From Hydrogenophaga sp. SL48 (GTDB lineage Bacteria > Pseudomonadota > Gammaproteobacteria > Burkholderiales > Burkholderiaceae_C), in NCBI RefSeq assembly GCF_021729865.1, contig NZ_CP063400.1, positions 5,369,041 through 5,433,040 of the forward strand: a DNA stretch of 64,000 nucleotides. The letters are read 5' to 3'. The first letter of the stretch is position 1; each line of letters opens with the position of its first letter. The position numbers were made by a program, and so were the translations under genes. A model generated the notes under the pieces. The model saw only the letters and a program-made list of their open reading frames with translations. It was not told the origin of the DNA and did no database searches. This document shows positions 27,726 through 35,665 of this stretch, piece after piece.

Positions 27726-27766
27726 TTGACAATTAAAGTCGTAAACTCGTTATTAAAGTCGTAAAC
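27726..27766 (+). promoter_or_regulatory. Promoter-like TTGACA with tandem 15-nt direct repeat
   Basis: TTGACA (27726-27731) is followed by two exact copies of attaaagtcgtaaac (27732-27746 and 27752-27766) with a 20-nt period, so both would face the same side of the helix. This resembles a repressor-controlled promoter, but no gene follows within 600 nt. Confidence 0.5.
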
Positions 27767-28302
27767 AGGTCAAGGTTCTTTTTCTGGTTACATGCTGGTA
27801 CTGCCCAGAGTATGTGGTTGTGCCTGATGTGAGGCAAGCATCCGGCCAACACTTGTGATTGCATCCAAAGCCTGATCGGCTGCACAGGAGTTGTCACTTG
27901 CCTTGACCGGTTGATGCCAGGAGGGTAGGACCGTTGTGCGCGACAGCCGTATGTCGCGGCCGGGAGCTGAGTTCATAGTGCCTGGCACGAAGCTGCCATC
28001 GGCTTACCCGGCAATGCGGCAGCATCGATGACCGGTATCGAGAGAACTGCAGTCGTCCAGCATGGCAGGTCGCCTGATGCTCCGCCAACTCGCGGCCGAA
28101 TGTCAGCAGCTCGGAGGGCCGAACTCACGCTCTCGACCCATACCGGCTGAACAGCATTCTCCAATGCTGACCACCGATGCGCCTAGAGGAGGATCGGCAG
28201 GGATTGTTGCAAAAAAGCCGTAGAAACGGGCCTAAGCCAGGATTGCGTGTATTTTCAGCTGTTCATCCCCTTTCCCGCTGTAGGCCCTCGCCAACTGTGT
28301 CG
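27767..28302. other. Gene-free stretch between glmS and prlF
   Basis: Short frames of 62-66 codons occur on the minus strand but show no recognisable domain, ribosome site or family likeness. Composition is less GC-rich than the neighbouring chromosome. It may hold decayed mobile-element sequence, but I could not identify one. Confidence 0.4.
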
Positions 28303-28331
28303 TTGATCTGGTAATGCAAGTGCATTACTAT
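28303..28331 (+). promoter_or_regulatory. prlF-yhaV promoter with palindromic operator
   Basis: A candidate -35 ttgatc (28303-28308) and -10 tactat (28326-28331) with a 17-nt spacer bracket a perfect 18-nt palindrome gtaatgcaagtgcattac (28311-28328). It lies about 35 nt before prlF; autoregulation by the PrlF-YhaV complex is expected from known systems. Confidence 0.65.
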
Positions 28332-28366
28332 GCGTAGCATTCGTCCTCCCATCCGGAGATTGCGAC

Positions 28367-28693
28367 ATGCCCACCGCACTTGAAGCTGAGTCCACTCTGA
28401 CCGACCGCTACCAGACCACGGTTCCAGAACCCGTCCGCCGCGCGCTGCGCCTGGGCAAGCGCGACAAGATCCACTACGCGATCAAATCTACAGGCGAGGT
28501 CATCCTGACTCGCGCCGCTGCCGGAGAGGCTGATCCTGTTATCGGAAAGTTCTTGGACTTCCTAGCCCGCGACATCGCCGCGCACCCCGAACGTCTCCAG
28601 CGCATTGACATGGGCTTGGTGCAACGGGGGCGCGAGCTGACCGCTGGTGTGAAGTTCGACATGGACGCACCACTCTCACCAGAAGGTGAATGA
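28367..28693 (+). CDS. prlF: Type II antitoxin PrlF (SohA), SpoVT/AbrB fold
   Basis: 108 residues with the swapped-hairpin AbrB pattern (ESTLTDRYQTTVPEPVRRAL, LGKRDKIHYAIKSTGEVILT) and a C-terminal extension (FLDFLARDIAAHPERLQRID) that in relatives contacts YhaV. Overlaps yhaV by 4 nt (ATGA). It should neutralise YhaV and repress the operon. Confidence 0.93.
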   Translation: MPTALEAESTLTDRYQTTVPEPVRRALRLGKRDKIHYAIKSTGEVILTRAAAGEADPVIGKFLDFLARDIAAHPERLQRIDMGLVQRGRELTAGVKFDMDAPLSPEGE

Positions 28694-29253
28694 GCCGCAC
28701 CCGCCATGTGGGTGCAGGTGTTCCGCCGTCACGCCTGCCCAACTTCTCGGAAAGATCGACACAACAACCCGATGTGGTTATCCATGGCTGGACGGTCTTC
28801 GCACACCCCCTGTTCCTTTATCAGTACGAGAAGCTGCTCCAGCAGGTTGCCGAGCTGCGAGCGAAAGACCCGCCTGGCTACGAGAAGAAGAATGCCGCAA
28901 AGAGGCTTGCAGCCATCGTCAGCCTGGCGTTCAATGTTATTCCGCAAGACCCGGCACGGCCTGAGTACCGGCAGTGCAACACGCGTGGCGACGAGCACAA
29001 GCACTGGTTTTGGGCCAAGTTCTTCCAGCAATATCGGCTGTTCTTCCGGTTCCACGCGCCCAGCAAGGTGATTGTCCTGGGCTGGGTCAACGACGCGGAC
29101 ACCGAGCGAACATACGAGAGCGATTCCGATGCGTATCTTGTGTTCAAGAAGATGCTGGCCAATGGGCATCCACCGAGCGACTGGGAGCCGCTGCGCGGCA
29201 CCATGGGGAGAGCTCCCCGCTGTTTTTTCAAGCACGGGAGGTGCTTCTCTTGA
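28690..29253 (+). CDS. yhaV: Type II toxin YhaV (RelE-like ribosome-dependent RNase)
   Basis: 187 residues. The core matches YhaV: VIHGWTVFAHPLFLYQYEKL, KNAAKRLAAIVSLAFNVIP, QYRLFFRFHAPSKVIVLGWV, NDADTERTYESDSDAYLVFK, NGHPPSDWEPL. It has a 30-residue N-terminal extension and a Cys/Arg-rich tail (RAPRCFFKHGRCFS) not typical of the family, so the 3' end may have been altered. Expected activity is translation-dependent mRNA cleavage. No other start is better: ATG 28690 is coupled to prlF. Confidence 0.88.
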   Translation: MSRTRHVGAGVPPSRLPNFSERSTQQPDVVIHGWTVFAHPLFLYQYEKLLQQVAELRAKDPPGYEKKNAAKRLAAIVSLAFNVIPQDPARPEYRQCNTRGDEHKHWFWAKFFQQYRLFFRFHAPSKVIVLGWVNDADTERTYESDSDAYLVFKKMLANGHPPSDWEPLRGTMGRAPRCFFKHGRCFS

Positions 29254-29564
29254 GGCGGTAATCGCGACCTTCGATTTTCCTAGTGCGGCTTTGCAGCGAT
29301 TGAGGTCTTTCACCGGCGCAGCGCCAACACAACGCTGGACCTCAAAGGCGTCTTTCGACGGGCCTCGATCCCAGGGTTCCAACGACCGCTCTAGACCGAA
29401 CTGCCGACGCAGACCACCCTTGCGGCTGCGTGCTATGAAGCGGCCTCCGGCAACCAGCCTGGTTGCTTCGCAGCGCCCCGCGCCGACAGTCGATTTGTCG
29501 TTCGTGCAGTCAGGCAACTCCAGGTTCCCACCTCTCTTGTTCTAGGGAAGCGGATGTAGAGCCT
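29254..29564. other. Gene-free stretch between yhaV and the catabolic operon
   Basis: Only shadow frames. It contains no clear terminator or mobile-element end; it follows the last gene of the leftward catabolic operon and so should hold a termination signal for both convergent units. Confidence 0.4.
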
Positions 29565-30854
29565 TCAGAGCACCAAGATTGCTCTGAAATCGTTCACGTT
29601 CGTGTGAGTGGGACCTGTGATCACCAGATCATTCAATGTCTTGAAAAAGCCATAAGAGTCGTGGCGATCCAGATGGCGCTGCAGGGACAGCCCCGCCAGT
29701 TCTCCACGGGCAATGGTGTCCGGCGCCACGAAGGCCCCGGCGTTGAGTTCGACACCGTCGATGCCATCGGTGTCGGCGGCCAGTGCCCAGATGTTGGGCT
29801 CCCCGCCGAGGGCCAAGGCAAGACCCAGGCAGAACTCGCCAGCCCTGCCACCGCGGCCTCGGTTCGGGACCAATGGATTCACCGTGACCGTGGTCTCTCC
29901 ACCCGAGAGGATGACGCACGGCCTCTGCAGGGAGCTTTTGCCGTGGGCCACCGCCCTCGCAATCTCGGCGTGCACCTTGGCGACTTCGCGCGATTCGCCT
30001 TCGATCGAGTCGCTCAGCACATGAACGTTGAAGCCCGCCAGGCGGGCGGCTTCTGCTGCCGCCTGGAGCGATTTCCATGGCGTGGCTATCAACGAGACGT
30101 TTTGGTTCCATGTTGATGGGCTCGCATCGGCAGCGTGCGCGCGCGCCTCGCGTTCAAGGTGTTCCAGAACCGATCCCGGGACACGAATACCGTGGCGTTT
30201 GAGCAGTTCAAGCGCCTCGCCCGGCGAACTCGAACACGGGATGGTCGGCCCGCTGCCGATGACCGAAGGGTCGTCACGGGGCACATCACTGATGGCCAGC
30301 GTCACCACCTTCGCCGGTGCGCAAGCCTTGGCCAGCTGACCGCCCTTGATCCGGGACAGGTGCCGACGGATCACATTCATGTCCTTGATGTTGGCTCCAG
30401 AGGCCAACAACTGCCGGTTGATGTCCTGCTTCTGTTCGAGCGACAGCCCTTCCACCGGCAACACCAGCAGCGAGGATGCTCCGCCGGACAGGAGACACAG
30501 CACCAGATCGTCTTCGGTGAGTCCCGCCACTTCCGACAGCATCCGCTCGGCAGCATCGACACTGGCTTGGTCCGGGACCGGGTGCGCGGCTTCCAGAATG
30601 TCGATCCGATGAGCGAGTCCGGGCGGATGCGGCGGGACATGGCCGTAACGCGTCGCGACCGCACCTGAGATGGCGTGCCCGCTCGGCCAGTGTTCTTCCA
30701 CCGCGTACGCCATGGCCGCCGCGGCTTTTCCGGCGCCCACCACCACGGTTCGACCTTTGGGTGGCGCGGGCAGGTAGGTTGCCATGACCTCGCGGGGGTG
30801 GGCGCGACCGATCGCGCTCAGAAACAGGGCTTGAAGCAGATCTCGGGGATTCAT
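29565..30854 (-). CDS. Glycerate-2-kinase / hydroxypyruvate reductase-like (DUF4147-MOFRL)
   Basis: 429 residues. N-terminal DUF4147 part with VVVGAGKAAAAMAYAVEEHW, LCLLSGGASSLLVLPVEGLS, DMNVIRRHLSRIKGGQLAKA and DVPRDDPSVIGSGPT; C-terminal MOFRL part with LSGGETTVTV, GRGGRAGEFCLGLAL, ALAADTDGIDG and GPTHTNVNDFRAILVL. The family phosphorylates D-glycerate to 2-phosphoglycerate (class II GCK). Start ATG 30854 is chosen because the longer frame overlaps the upstream amidohydrolase. Last gene of the operon and a plausible exit to glycolysis. Confidence 0.9.
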   Translation of the reverse strand: MNPRDLLQALFLSAIGRAHPREVMATYLPAPPKGRTVVVGAGKAAAAMAYAVEEHWPSGHAISGAVATRYGHVPPHPPGLAHRIDILEAAHPVPDQASVDAAERMLSEVAGLTEDDLVLCLLSGGASSLLVLPVEGLSLEQKQDINRQLLASGANIKDMNVIRRHLSRIKGGQLAKACAPAKVVTLAISDVPRDDPSVIGSGPTIPCSSSPGEALELLKRHGIRVPGSVLEHLEREARAHAADASPSTWNQNVSLIATPWKSLQAAAEAARLAGFNVHVLSDSIEGESREVAKVHAEIARAVAHGKSSLQRPCVILSGGETTVTVNPLVPNRGRGGRAGEFCLGLALALGGEPNIWALAADTDGIDGVELNAGAFVAPDTIARGELAGLSLQRHLDRHDSYGFFKTLNDLVITGPTHTNVNDFRAILVL

Positions 30855-30882
30855 GGTGAACACAGCGTTGAAGGGGGACTGC

Positions 30883-31584
30883 TCAATGCAACGGGAAGCT
30901 GCGATGGAACGGGTAGAGCCGCCGCGCGTTGTCGTCGGCCTGACCCGGGGAAACGAACGCCTCATCGGACCACCAGCAGCCCGCTTCCGCCTGGGGCTGG
31001 CCACTGCCCAACACCACCCTGTCCGGGGTATGGCGACACACCAGCCGGTTCATGGGGTGGAAGCCGTCGTCTGACTGGGAGCCGGTCAGCTTGAGGTAAA
31101 CATTGCCCATGTCGAACCACCACAGAATGGTGGGCGCCGACGGTTCGTGGGCGTCGGGGCGGGACCTCGCAGGTGCGAGGCAAAACCTGCGATCCAGCCG
31201 GGCCAAGAACGGGGCAAGCCTGCCCACCAGGTCCCAGGGCATGTCCAGTTCGATGTGCCAGGTGCGAGGCAAAACATCGTGCAAACGCTGTACCTCGTCT
31301 TGAGCGCGAGCACGCGTGTCGGACGCCGTCAACCGGACCAGGGCACCACAGGTGCCGTGCGCCTGCAGGTGGTCAAAACCCAGGGACAGGTCGTGGCCGT
31401 TGATCAGTGCCACGCCGCAGGCTCCCTGGCCGAGACCCAGGCGCGACATCCATTCGTTCCTGGATCTCGGATCGGCGCCTTTCTGTACAAACACCACCCC
31501 GGAAGGCTTCCAGCGCCTGAGGTGCTGGTCCACACGGTCGGGATTCGTGAGACTGCAGACCTCCAGGTGGCAGTCGTAGTGCAT
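30883..31584 (-). CDS. Amidohydrolase-2 family protein (TIM barrel), shortened
   Basis: 233 residues, shorter than the ~280 usual for this family. The barrel start reads MHYDCHLEVCS where the usual metal motif is DxHxH, so the second His is Glu. Other features are LRRWKPSGVVFVQ, VGRLAPFLARL and VLGSGQPQAEAGCWWSDEAF near the end. Resembles 2-pyrone-4,6-dicarboxylate-lactonase-like hydrolases, many of which do not need a metal. Start ATG 31584. Likely hydrolyses a lactone or other ester intermediate in the operon's pathway (inference). Confidence 0.75.
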   Translation of the reverse strand: MHYDCHLEVCSLTNPDRVDQHLRRWKPSGVVFVQKGADPRSRNEWMSRLGLGQGACGVALINGHDLSLGFDHLQAHGTCGALVRLTASDTRARAQDEVQRLHDVLPRTWHIELDMPWDLVGRLAPFLARLDRRFCLAPARSRPDAHEPSAPTILWWFDMGNVYLKLTGSQSDDGFHPMNRLVCRHTPDRVVLGSGQPQAEAGCWWSDEAFVSPGQADDNARRLYPFHRSFPLH

Positions 31585-31596
31585 GGCGAGACCGGG

Positions 31597-32553
31597 TTAT
31601 GCCGCCACCAGATGCTTCGGCTGCCCGCTCACGAACGCTTCGATGTTGTCGATGAGCTGGTCGGCCAGGCCCTGGATGCCTTCGTCGCTCGCCCATGCCA
31701 CATGCGGTGTGAGGATGAAGTCCGGGCGCTGGTTCAAGGCCATGAACGGGTGGTCGGGCGGCGGCGGCTCGACGCTGACCACGTCAAACCCTGCGCCTGA
31801 AATCTGCCCAGCAGTCAGCGCTGGCCCGACCGCAGACTCGTCGACCAGCCCACCCCGCGCCGTGTTGATGAGCAGGGGCTTGCGCCGCATCTTCGCAAAC
31901 TCGGGCGCACCGATCATGTCCCGCGTTTCGTCGTTGAGCGGGCAGTGCAAGGTGATGATGTCCGACCGTTCCAACACATCGTCGAACAGTGTGTACAGGG
32001 TACCCATGGGCTTGTGACCCTTGAACCCTGAAAACAGCACCCGCATGCCCAGCGCTTTGCCCATCTCGGCCACGGACTGCCCCAGCACGCCATCGCCGAT
32101 CACTCCGAGCGTGGACCCTGCCAGGTCGCGGATGGGGTGGTCGAAATAGCAGAACTGCCCCGACGCCTGCCAGCGGCCCGCCTTGACCGAGTCGCGGTAG
32201 GCACAGATGCTGCGGCGCAGGGCGAAGATGAGCGCAAAGGTGTGCTCGGGCACGGTGTGGACCGCGTAGTTGCGGATGTTGCTCACCGCAATGCCACGGG
32301 CGGCGCAGGCCTTGAGGTCCACGTTGTCCGTGCCCGTGGCTGCCACCGCCACCAGCTTCAGGCGGGGCGCCTGCCGCAGCATGTCCTGCGTCAGCTTCAC
32401 CTTGTTGACGACCACGATGTCGGCCTCGGCGATGCGCGGCCCGACATCCTCGGGCTGCGTTCTGCCGTGGATCGTCAGCTGGTGCGCAAACCCGGGACTG
32501 CGCAGCACCGTCTGTGGCGAAATGGTTTCCCGGTCAAGAAATACGATGTTCAT
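31597..32553 (-). CDS. D-2-hydroxyacid dehydrogenase (NAD-dependent)
   Basis: 318 residues. Shows the D-2-HDH layout: catalytic-domain start, NAD-binding LGVIGDGVLGQSVAEMGKAL, LHCPLNDETRDMIG, catalytic Arg in LINTARGGLVDESA, Glu region and His in LTPHVAWAS. Closest in feel to glycerate/hydroxypyruvate dehydrogenases. Beside a glycerate kinase it would reduce a 2-oxo acid such as hydroxypyruvate to a D-2-hydroxy acid; substrate is inferred. Confidence 0.9.
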   Translation of the reverse strand: MNIVFLDRETISPQTVLRSPGFAHQLTIHGRTQPEDVGPRIAEADIVVVNKVKLTQDMLRQAPRLKLVAVAATGTDNVDLKACAARGIAVSNIRNYAVHTVPEHTFALIFALRRSICAYRDSVKAGRWQASGQFCYFDHPIRDLAGSTLGVIGDGVLGQSVAEMGKALGMRVLFSGFKGHKPMGTLYTLFDDVLERSDIITLHCPLNDETRDMIGAPEFAKMRRKPLLINTARGGLVDESAVGPALTAGQISGAGFDVVSVEPPPPDHPFMALNQRPDFILTPHVAWASDEGIQGLADQLIDNIEAFVSGQPKHLVAA

Positions 32554-32576
32554 GGGGTGTGGGTCTGGTTCGAAGG

Positions 32577-33554
32577 TCAGTCCAGCGTGATGGCGGCCTT
32601 TTTGATCACCTGGCCCCAGAACTCCAGTTCCTTCTTCGTGTAGGCACCCAGCTGGACGGGCGTCATGACCTCGGTGGTCGTGCCCGAATCCTCGGCCTTC
32701 TTTTTGACATCCGGCTGCTGAAGGATCTTACTCACGGCCTGGTTCAGGGTCTGCACCACATCGGCCGGGGTACCCGCAGGCGCGTACAGCGCAAACCAGG
32801 AATCCAGCTTGAACTGCGGCAGGCCGGCTTCCGCCACCGTGGGCACATCTGGCAGGGAGGGCAAGCGCTTGTCGCTGGTCACCGCGAGGGGTTTCATCTT
32901 GCCCGCCTTGATCTGGCTTACCACCGATGCCGGCGTGGTGATGAACATGTCCACATTGCCGCCCAGCAGGTCCTGCACCGCCGGAGCGGCGCCCTTGTAG
33001 GGCACATGGGTCATCTCTGTCCCGGTTTGCTGCTGGAGCATTTCGGCCGCGATGTGCTGGATGGAGCCGTTGCCCGACGAGGCGTAGTTCAGCTTGCCCG
33101 GGTTGGCCTTTGCGAAAGTGATCAGCTCCTGCATGCTCTTGAAAGGCAGCGCCGTCTTGATCACCACCACCTGTGGCGCCCTGGTCATCATGGCCACCGG
33201 CTCGAAATCCTTGATCGGGTCCCAGCCGGCCTTCTTGAACAGGTGCGGGTTGCCGACCTGGTAGCCGCTGTAGGCGACGAGCAAGGTGTAGCCATCGGGC
33301 TTGGCGCGGGCCACGGCCTGGTTGCCAATGTTGCCGGCGCCACCGGCCTTGTTCTCCACGATCACCGGCTGACCCAGCGCCGTGGACAGCTGATCGGCCA
33401 CTAGGCGGGCGGTGAAGTCGGTCGTGCCGCCCGGCGCGCTGGGCACCACCAGTGTGATCGGCTTGTCCGGGAACTTGCCTTGTGCATAGGTGGCGCCTGT
33501 CATGGCACACAACAGGGCCGAAGCGCCCAAGAGGGTAAGGTTGCGTCGTTTCAT
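32577..33554 (-). CDS. Bug-family (TctC) extracytoplasmic solute-binding protein
   Basis: 325 residues: Sec signal peptide (RRNLTLLGASALLCAMTGATYAQ), then Bug motifs FPDKPITLVVPSAPGGTTDF, ARLVADQLSTALGQPVIVEN, KAGGAGNIGNQAVARAKPDG and NGSIQHIAAEMLQQQTG. Bug proteins bind organic acids, aromatic acids or amides in the periplasm. No TctA/TctB membrane genes are in the operon, as usual for orphan Bug proteins in Burkholderiales. It probably binds the operon's substrate. Confidence 0.93.
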   Translation of the reverse strand: MKRRNLTLLGASALLCAMTGATYAQGKFPDKPITLVVPSAPGGTTDFTARLVADQLSTALGQPVIVENKAGGAGNIGNQAVARAKPDGYTLLVAYSGYQVGNPHLFKKAGWDPIKDFEPVAMMTRAPQVVVIKTALPFKSMQELITFAKANPGKLNYASSGNGSIQHIAAEMLQQQTGTEMTHVPYKGAAPAVQDLLGGNVDMFITTPASVVSQIKAGKMKPLAVTSDKRLPSLPDVPTVAEAGLPQFKLDSWFALYAPAGTPADVVQTLNQAVSKILQQPDVKKKAEDSGTTTEVMTPVQLGAYTKKELEFWGQVIKKAAITLD

Positions 33555-33588
33555 TTTTTTGTCTCCGGTGGGTGGTGGTTGGGGGAAC

Positions 33589-34305
33589 TCAGGAAGGGTT
33601 TCGGGTGCTGTCGAGCCAGTGGCCCAGCGCTTGTGTCACGGCCACCGGTTGTTCGATGGTCGACAAGTGACCGCAGTCCTCGATCACGACCAGTCGGGAA
33701 CCGGGGACGCACGCCGCCATGGCTTCGTGGTCGGCCAGGGGTGTCACCGGGTCCTGCCGGCCGCAGATCAGCAGCGTGGGAACGTCGACCCGTTTGAGGT
33801 CCTGGTGGGAGTCCGGGCGGGTCAGCATCGCGGTCTGCTGTTGGTACTGACCCCGGGCACCGACGCTGCGGGCCATGCTGCCCATCAGCTCCACCAGCGC
33901 GGCGTCTTGTGTGTGTGCCGGCAAAAGCCAGCGCGATGGCAGCACGGGAATGAGTGCCTCGATACCACCTTGCTGGACGGTGGCGATGTCGCGCAGCCGG
34001 CCGTCCCGGCGGGCCGGGTGGTCGGCCACCGCGGTGGTGTCGATGAGCACGAGGCGCTCCAGCCGGTGCAGAGCCTGTCGGATTAGCTCGAACGCCATGT
34101 ACCCGCCCAGCGACAGCCCGATGAGCGTGAAGCGTTCGGGGGTGTGGGCCAGCAGGTGTTGCGCCATGGCCGCCATCGAGGTCTGCTCGCGGAAGACGAA
34201 CACTTGGCAGTCGTGGGTCGCGCTCAACGCCTCGATCTGGTGGGCGTAGAGGCGCTCATCCGTCATGTGCGCGCAGGCGAACGCGAGAAAGGGTCGTGTG
34301 CTCAT
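33589..34305 (-). CDS. Alpha/beta-hydrolase
   Basis: 238 residues with the elbow LIGLSLGGYMAFE (GLSLGG), an acid in LLICGRQDPVTP and a catalytic His in IEDCGHLSTIEQP; a compact one-domain hydrolase. Could hydrolyse an ester, lactone or enol-lactone in the pathway. Start ATG 34305 lies 31 nt after the VOC gene. Confidence 0.85.
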   Translation of the reverse strand: MSTRPFLAFACAHMTDERLYAHQIEALSATHDCQVFVFREQTSMAAMAQHLLAHTPERFTLIGLSLGGYMAFELIRQALHRLERLVLIDTTAVADHPARRDGRLRDIATVQQGGIEALIPVLPSRWLLPAHTQDAALVELMGSMARSVGARGQYQQQTAMLTRPDSHQDLKRVDVPTLLICGRQDPVTPLADHEAMAACVPGSRLVVIEDCGHLSTIEQPVAVTQALGHWLDSTRNPS

Positions 34306-34336
34306 GCCGTCGTTCCTCAGGGGCCGGGCGGCCGTG

Positions 34337-34729
34337 TCAGGCCAGCTCCGAGATCTCGATGAGGTTCAGGTCCGGGTCGCGCACGTAGACGGAGCGGATC
34401 TTCTGGGTCGCGCCGGTACGCATCACGGGCCCTTCGACGATCGGCCACGGCGCTGCGTTGAGCCGCTCGACGACCTGTTCCAGCGGCACGCTGGCGATGA
34501 AGCACAGGTCCAGCGCACCCGGGACCGGCAGATGGGCCTTGGGCTCGAACTCCGCGCCTTGCACATGCAGGTTGATCTTCTGGTGTCCGAACTTGAAGGC
34601 CTGGCGTTCCACAGGGGGTGTGCCGCCGACGAAGGTCTCCAGCTGCATGCCCAGCACGCGGGTGTAGAAGTCGACGCAGGCCTCGCGGCGGGCGGTGGTG
34701 AGGACCAGGTGGTCGAGGTGGTGAATCAT
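34337..34729 (-). CDS. VOC-family protein (glyoxalase/dioxygenase fold)
   Basis: 130 residues, two beta-alpha-beta repeats: HHLDHLVLTTARREACVDFY, FKFGHQKINLH and KIRSVYVRDPDLNLIEISEL, with metal-ligand-like His and Glu positions. Overlaps the lyase start by 4 nt. Could be a lyase, isomerase or dioxygenase. Confidence 0.85.
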   Translation of the reverse strand: MIHHLDHLVLTTARREACVDFYTRVLGMQLETFVGGTPPVERQAFKFGHQKINLHVQGAEFEPKAHLPVPGALDLCFIASVPLEQVVERLNAAPWPIVEGPVMRTGATQKIRSVYVRDPDLNLIEISELA

Positions 34730-35664
34730 GCGAACTTGCTCCTGATGTCGGCAACGAAATCGGGTTCGGGGTGCAGGTCCAGGATGCGGCCGGCCTTGGC
34801 CACCTGGCCAGGCACCTCGTGGCCCACGATCTCTGGCAATTGCCGGGCAACCGACAGCAGGCGGGTCAGGTCGATGCCGGTCTCATAGCCCTCGGCCTGC
34901 AGCATGTGGATCGCGTCTTCGCTGCAGATGTTGCCGCTGGCGCCCGGGGCGTACGGGCAGCCGCCCAGGCCACCCAGCGATCCGTCGAAGCGGTCAATGC
35001 CCTGCTGGGCGGCCGCCAGCACATTGGCCAGCCCCATGCCGCGGGTGTTGTGGAAATGCAGGGTCAGCTGCAGGCCGGGGAAGCGCGCGCGCAGCGTCTC
35101 GCACAGCCGAGCCACCTGCGACGGATGGGCCATGCCGGTGGTGTCGCAGATGGTCAGGCCCCGAACGCCCAGTTCGGCGAAGCGATCGGACCAGGCGATG
35201 ACCACGTCGGCCGGCACCACGCCCTCCATCGGACAACCGAAGCAGGCCGACAGCGACACGTTGATCGGCACCCGGCCATCGGCCAGCGCAATGACCTCCT
35301 TGAGCGCGGCGAAACTGCGCTCCCGCGGCATGCGCAGGTTGGCCAGGTTGTGCGTCTCCGAGGTCGACATCACGAGGTTGAACTCGTCCGCCTTCGATTC
35401 CAGGGCACGCTCGGCGCCCCGCACGTTGGGCACCAGCACGGTGTACTCGACGCCCGGCACCCGCTGGATGCGCCCCATCACCTCTTCGGCGTCGCGCAGC
35501 ATCGGAATCGACTTGGCGGAGGTGAAGGACGTGACCTCGACCTTCGCGTAGCCGCACAGGCTGAGGGCATCGACCAGCGCCACCTTGCTGTCGGTGGGCA
35601 CGAATTCGGGTTCGATCTGGAAGCCGTCGCGGGTGACGACATCGTTGAAGTAAATGCGTTGCAT
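34726..35664 (-). CDS. Hydroxymethylglutaryl-CoA lyase family protein
   Basis: 312 residues. TIM-barrel aldolase motifs: FNDVVTRDGFQIEPEFVP (in place of the canonical DGLQNE), HFHNTRGMGLANVLAA metal His, and the signature loop SLGGLGGCPYAPGASGN with the catalytic Cys. Cleaves a 3-hydroxy-3-acyl-type CoA ester to acetyl-CoA plus an oxo acid. Start ATG 35664, 1 nt before the CoA-transferase stop, so coupled. Its pairing with a CoA-transferase suggests activation then retro-aldol cleavage. Confidence 0.92.
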   Translation of the reverse strand: MQRIYFNDVVTRDGFQIEPEFVPTDSKVALVDALSLCGYAKVEVTSFTSAKSIPMLRDAEEVMGRIQRVPGVEYTVLVPNVRGAERALESKADEFNLVMSTSETHNLANLRMPRERSFAALKEVIALADGRVPINVSLSACFGCPMEGVVPADVVIAWSDRFAELGVRGLTICDTTGMAHPSQVARLCETLRARFPGLQLTLHFHNTRGMGLANVLAAAQQGIDRFDGSLGGLGGCPYAPGASGNICSEDAIHMLQAEGYETGIDLTRLLSVARQLPEIVGHEVPGQVAKAGRILDLHPEPDFVADIRSKFA

Positions 35665-35665
35665 G

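Noticed and set aside
28198..28220. ggattgttgcaaaaaagcc resembling an IS6/IS5-type inverted-repeat end
   Set aside because: Only one weakly similar end, with no partner repeat, target duplication or transposase nearby.
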